Origin: Coriobacteriia bacterium
Lineage (GTDB): Bacteria > Actinomycetota > Coriobacteriia > Coriobacteriales > UBA8131
Direction: 5' to 3'
Assembly: GCA_003509825.1 (NCBI GenBank)
Contig: DOMT01000092.1
Location: forward strand, 1-7,258
Length of the DNA stretch: 7,258 bases
Shown here: piece by piece, positions 5,987-7,258 of the stretch
Position numbering within the stretch: the stretch's first letter is position 1
Layout of the letters: every line of letters begins with the position of its first letter
Translations under genes and position numbers: made by a program
The notes under the pieces: generated by a model
Told to the model about the DNA's origin: nothing
Seen by the model: the letters and a program-made list of their open reading frames with translations, nothing else
Database searches by the model: none

Positions 5987-6355
5987 CTACTCCCCTCCCG
6001 AGGCCACAGCACCGATAACCACAACCCTGACCTGCGGGACGAGGTTATCACCGATGGACTCGTAGTAAACGCGATAGCGGCTGTGGTCTATCGCCAAGCC
6101 GTAGTTTTCCTCCAGATAACCCACCCCCGCCTGCGTTGACGGAAAGCGCCCCTCGATGGCGTAGCACTGCACGGCGCTCCGCCTGACATTGTCGGTTACG
6201 AACTTCACCTGATTGTCTGTAACGTTGCCCCTGATGCTGAGGCTGCTCCACGTAGCCACAACGGCGAGCAGGATCAAAACCAGGGCGACCCAGAGTATCC
6301 ACGAGGATAATACCCTGGCGATAAGCGGTCTTTCTTGTCTATATGTCATCCGCAC
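5987..6355 (-). CDS. Small pseudopilin-like membrane protein (122 aa)
   Basis: The protein has a basic N-terminus, one transmembrane helix at about 17-36 (SWILWVALVLILLAVVATW), and a compact outward domain. That domain contains AVQCYAIEGRFP (61-72), YLEENYGL (80-87) and a final strand region VPQVRVVVIGA. The pattern of a long helix, an EGxxP turn, then YL...YGL and short strands resembles the fold of major pseudopilins such as GspG, but the Gly-Phe prepilin peptidase site and Glu+5 are absent. A GTG start at 6353-6355 is chosen because GGGGAGG precedes it by about 5 bp; an ATG two codons in (6347-6349) is an alternative giving 120 residues. It starts 18 bp after the pilC stop and is followed 5 bp later by the DUF4860 gene. 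It is likely a structural or assembly subunit of the pilus-like machine; no family name is certain. Confidence 0.72.
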   Translation of the reverse strand: MRMTYRQERPLIARVLSSWILWVALVLILLAVVATWSSLSIRGNVTDNQVKFVTDNVRRSAVQCYAIEGRFPSTQAGVGYLEENYGLAIDHSRYRVYYESIGDNLVPQVRVVVIGAVASGGE

Positions 6356-6373
6356 CCGGCCCTCCCCGCCTTT

Positions 6374-7258
6374 CTAGATGGTGCCCAATACACCGAGCAG
6401 CGGCAACATCACGGAAAGCAGGATCGCTCCCACGACCACACACATCACGGCAACCAACACGGGCTCCAAAACGCCCACCAGTCGGTTGATCTTGCGCTCC
6501 GTCGTAGCCGCGATGGACTCGCCGACCTGCTCGAAGGCCCTGGAATCGGATCCCGTCCTAAACCCCACGGATAAAATCGAGAGCTCCTCGGGAGAAAACA
6601 GCTCGCTTTCCTCAACGGCGTTTTGCAGGCTCATGTTCTTTTGCACCTTGCGATGCATCTCCCCGATGCGTTTTTTGGCTTCACCGTTATCGACCAAGGG
6701 TTCAGCCAAACCGATGGCCATGTCGGTTTCCAAGCCGCTTCGGGTCATCGTCGCCATGGCTAAGGCAAAGCGCTGAAGCGATGTCTCGAAGGAGATGACT
6801 CTGGTTACCGGGGCATGTTCGTATATTTTGACGAAGATACCCTTGCCGGCGGGGGTGAGTCGGATGATGATGGCGATAAGTATGATCGCCACGACCACCA
6901 CGGTTATCCACAACGCCGACTGTCTGAGCACGGCACCGATAAGCGAGAGGGTGCCGGCGATGCCGGTAAGCTCCATACCCAGTTGGCTGAAAACCTGGTC
7001 AAACACCGGCATGGCCTGCGTGAGCAGGATTATCACCACGGCAAAGACCATAAAGATCATGATCACGGGATACAAAAGTGCGGAGCGGAGCGACTGCCCG
7101 AGCTCGTCGCGCTTTTGATAGTAGTCCCGAAGACCGGCACAGGTGTCTTCCACCTTGCCCGTGCGCTCACCGATCTGTAGCAGCGAAAGCGCATAATCGG
7201 GGATACCTCCCGCCTTTTTCAGCGACTCCGAGAGTGTCGAGCCTTCGGTTGAGTAGAC
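6374..7258 (-). CDS. pilC: PilC/GspF-family inner-membrane platform protein (5' partial)
   Basis: This polytopic membrane protein organises pilus or pseudopilus assembly and couples to the PilB and PilT ATPases. Its frame stays open to the window edge, so the N-terminus is missing and 294 residues are visible. The GTG at 7151-7153 is an internal valine codon (GKVEDTC), not a start. The end of the first T2SF domain is present (TLSESLKKAG, then GERTGKVED and LRDYYQKRDEL). A hydrophobic segment around 63-81 and another near 114-134 of the visible part follow. The second T2SF domain runs from FETSLQRFALAMATMTRSG to the closing transmembrane helix, which carries the family's hallmark LEPVLVAVMCVVVGA. 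No frame disruption is seen. It is the earliest visible gene of the six-gene operon, 18 bp from the next. PilC and GspF cannot be separated by sequence here; the nearby PilT favours a type IV pilus. Confidence 0.94.
   Translation of the reverse strand, partial: VYSTEGSTLSESLKKAGGIPDYALSLLQIGERTGKVEDTCAGLRDYYQKRDELGQSLRSALLYPVIMIFMVFAVVIILLTQAMPVFDQVFSQLGMELTGIAGTLSLIGAVLRQSALWITVVVVAIILIAIIIRLTPAGKGIFVKIYEHAPVTRVISFETSLQRFALAMATMTRSGLETDMAIGLAEPLVDNGEAKKRIGEMHRKVQKNMSLQNAVEESELFSPEELSILSVGFRTGSDSRAFEQVGESIAATTERKINRLVGVLEPVLVAVMCVVVGAILLSVMLPLLGVLGTI

Noticed and set aside
5469..6065. A 198-codon plus-strand open frame across the DUF4860 gene.
   Set aside because: It is antisense to DUF4860 and its neighbours, which are tightly packed with good ribosome binding sites. 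Its translation has no domain.
7151..7153. GTG as the start of the GspF/PilC protein, giving 259 residues.
   Set aside because: The frame continues upstream to the window edge and encodes more conserved T2SF sequence (TLSESLKKAG, GERTGK), so the codon is internal.
1..7258. CRISPR arrays, insertion sequences, tRNA or rRNA genes, attachment sites.
   Set aside because: No spaced direct repeats, transposase-like frames, terminal inverted repeats or tRNA-like sequences were noticed. Nearly all of the window is occupied by supported coding regions.

Overview
The window looks like chromosomal DNA from a GC-moderate (roughly 55%), Gram-positive-type anaerobe. The best guess is a gut Actinomycetota of the class Coriobacteriia; a Clostridia lineage is the main alternative. 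The reasons are strong AGGAGG-type ribosome binding sites, a type IV pilus / type II secretion-like gene set containing a DUF4860 protein and no visible secretin or outer-membrane component, and abundant c-di-GMP signalling genes. The taxonomy is inference from gene content; there is no rRNA or tRNA in the window.

Left arm (1-1501, plus strand): the 3' end of an HD-GYP c-di-GMP phosphodiesterase, whose upstream coiled-coil linker suggests a missing receiver domain. It is followed, after a short gap with a perfect TATAAT box, by a stand-alone histidine phosphotransfer (Hpt) protein. A phosphorelay running Hpt to receiver to HD-GYP is plausible.

Middle (1513-3364, minus strand): a V4R small-molecule-binding protein followed by a soluble GGDEF diguanylate cyclase with a HAMP-like/PAS-like N-terminal half. 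The pair has its own likely promoter in the 138-bp gap upstream and converges on the Hpt gene with only 11 bp between the stop codons.

Right arm (3503-7258, minus strand): a tightly packed operon. In transcription order it has a PilC/GspF membrane platform (5' part outside the window), four small single-pass membrane proteins (a 122-aa pseudopilin-like protein, a 164-aa DUF4860 protein, a 145-aa prepilin-like protein and a 143-aa PilX-like protein) and a PilT-type retraction ATPase. Gaps are 1-19 bp, and one junction is a 4-bp ATGA overlap.

Taken together, the window joins an atypical single-membrane pilus/pseudopilus machine to enzymes that make and break c-di-GMP. A ligand-sensing V4R protein and a phosphorelay component lie in the same neighbourhood. 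The functional link between the two halves is an inference from proximity. No mobile elements, CRISPR arrays, structural RNA genes or pseudogenes were seen.
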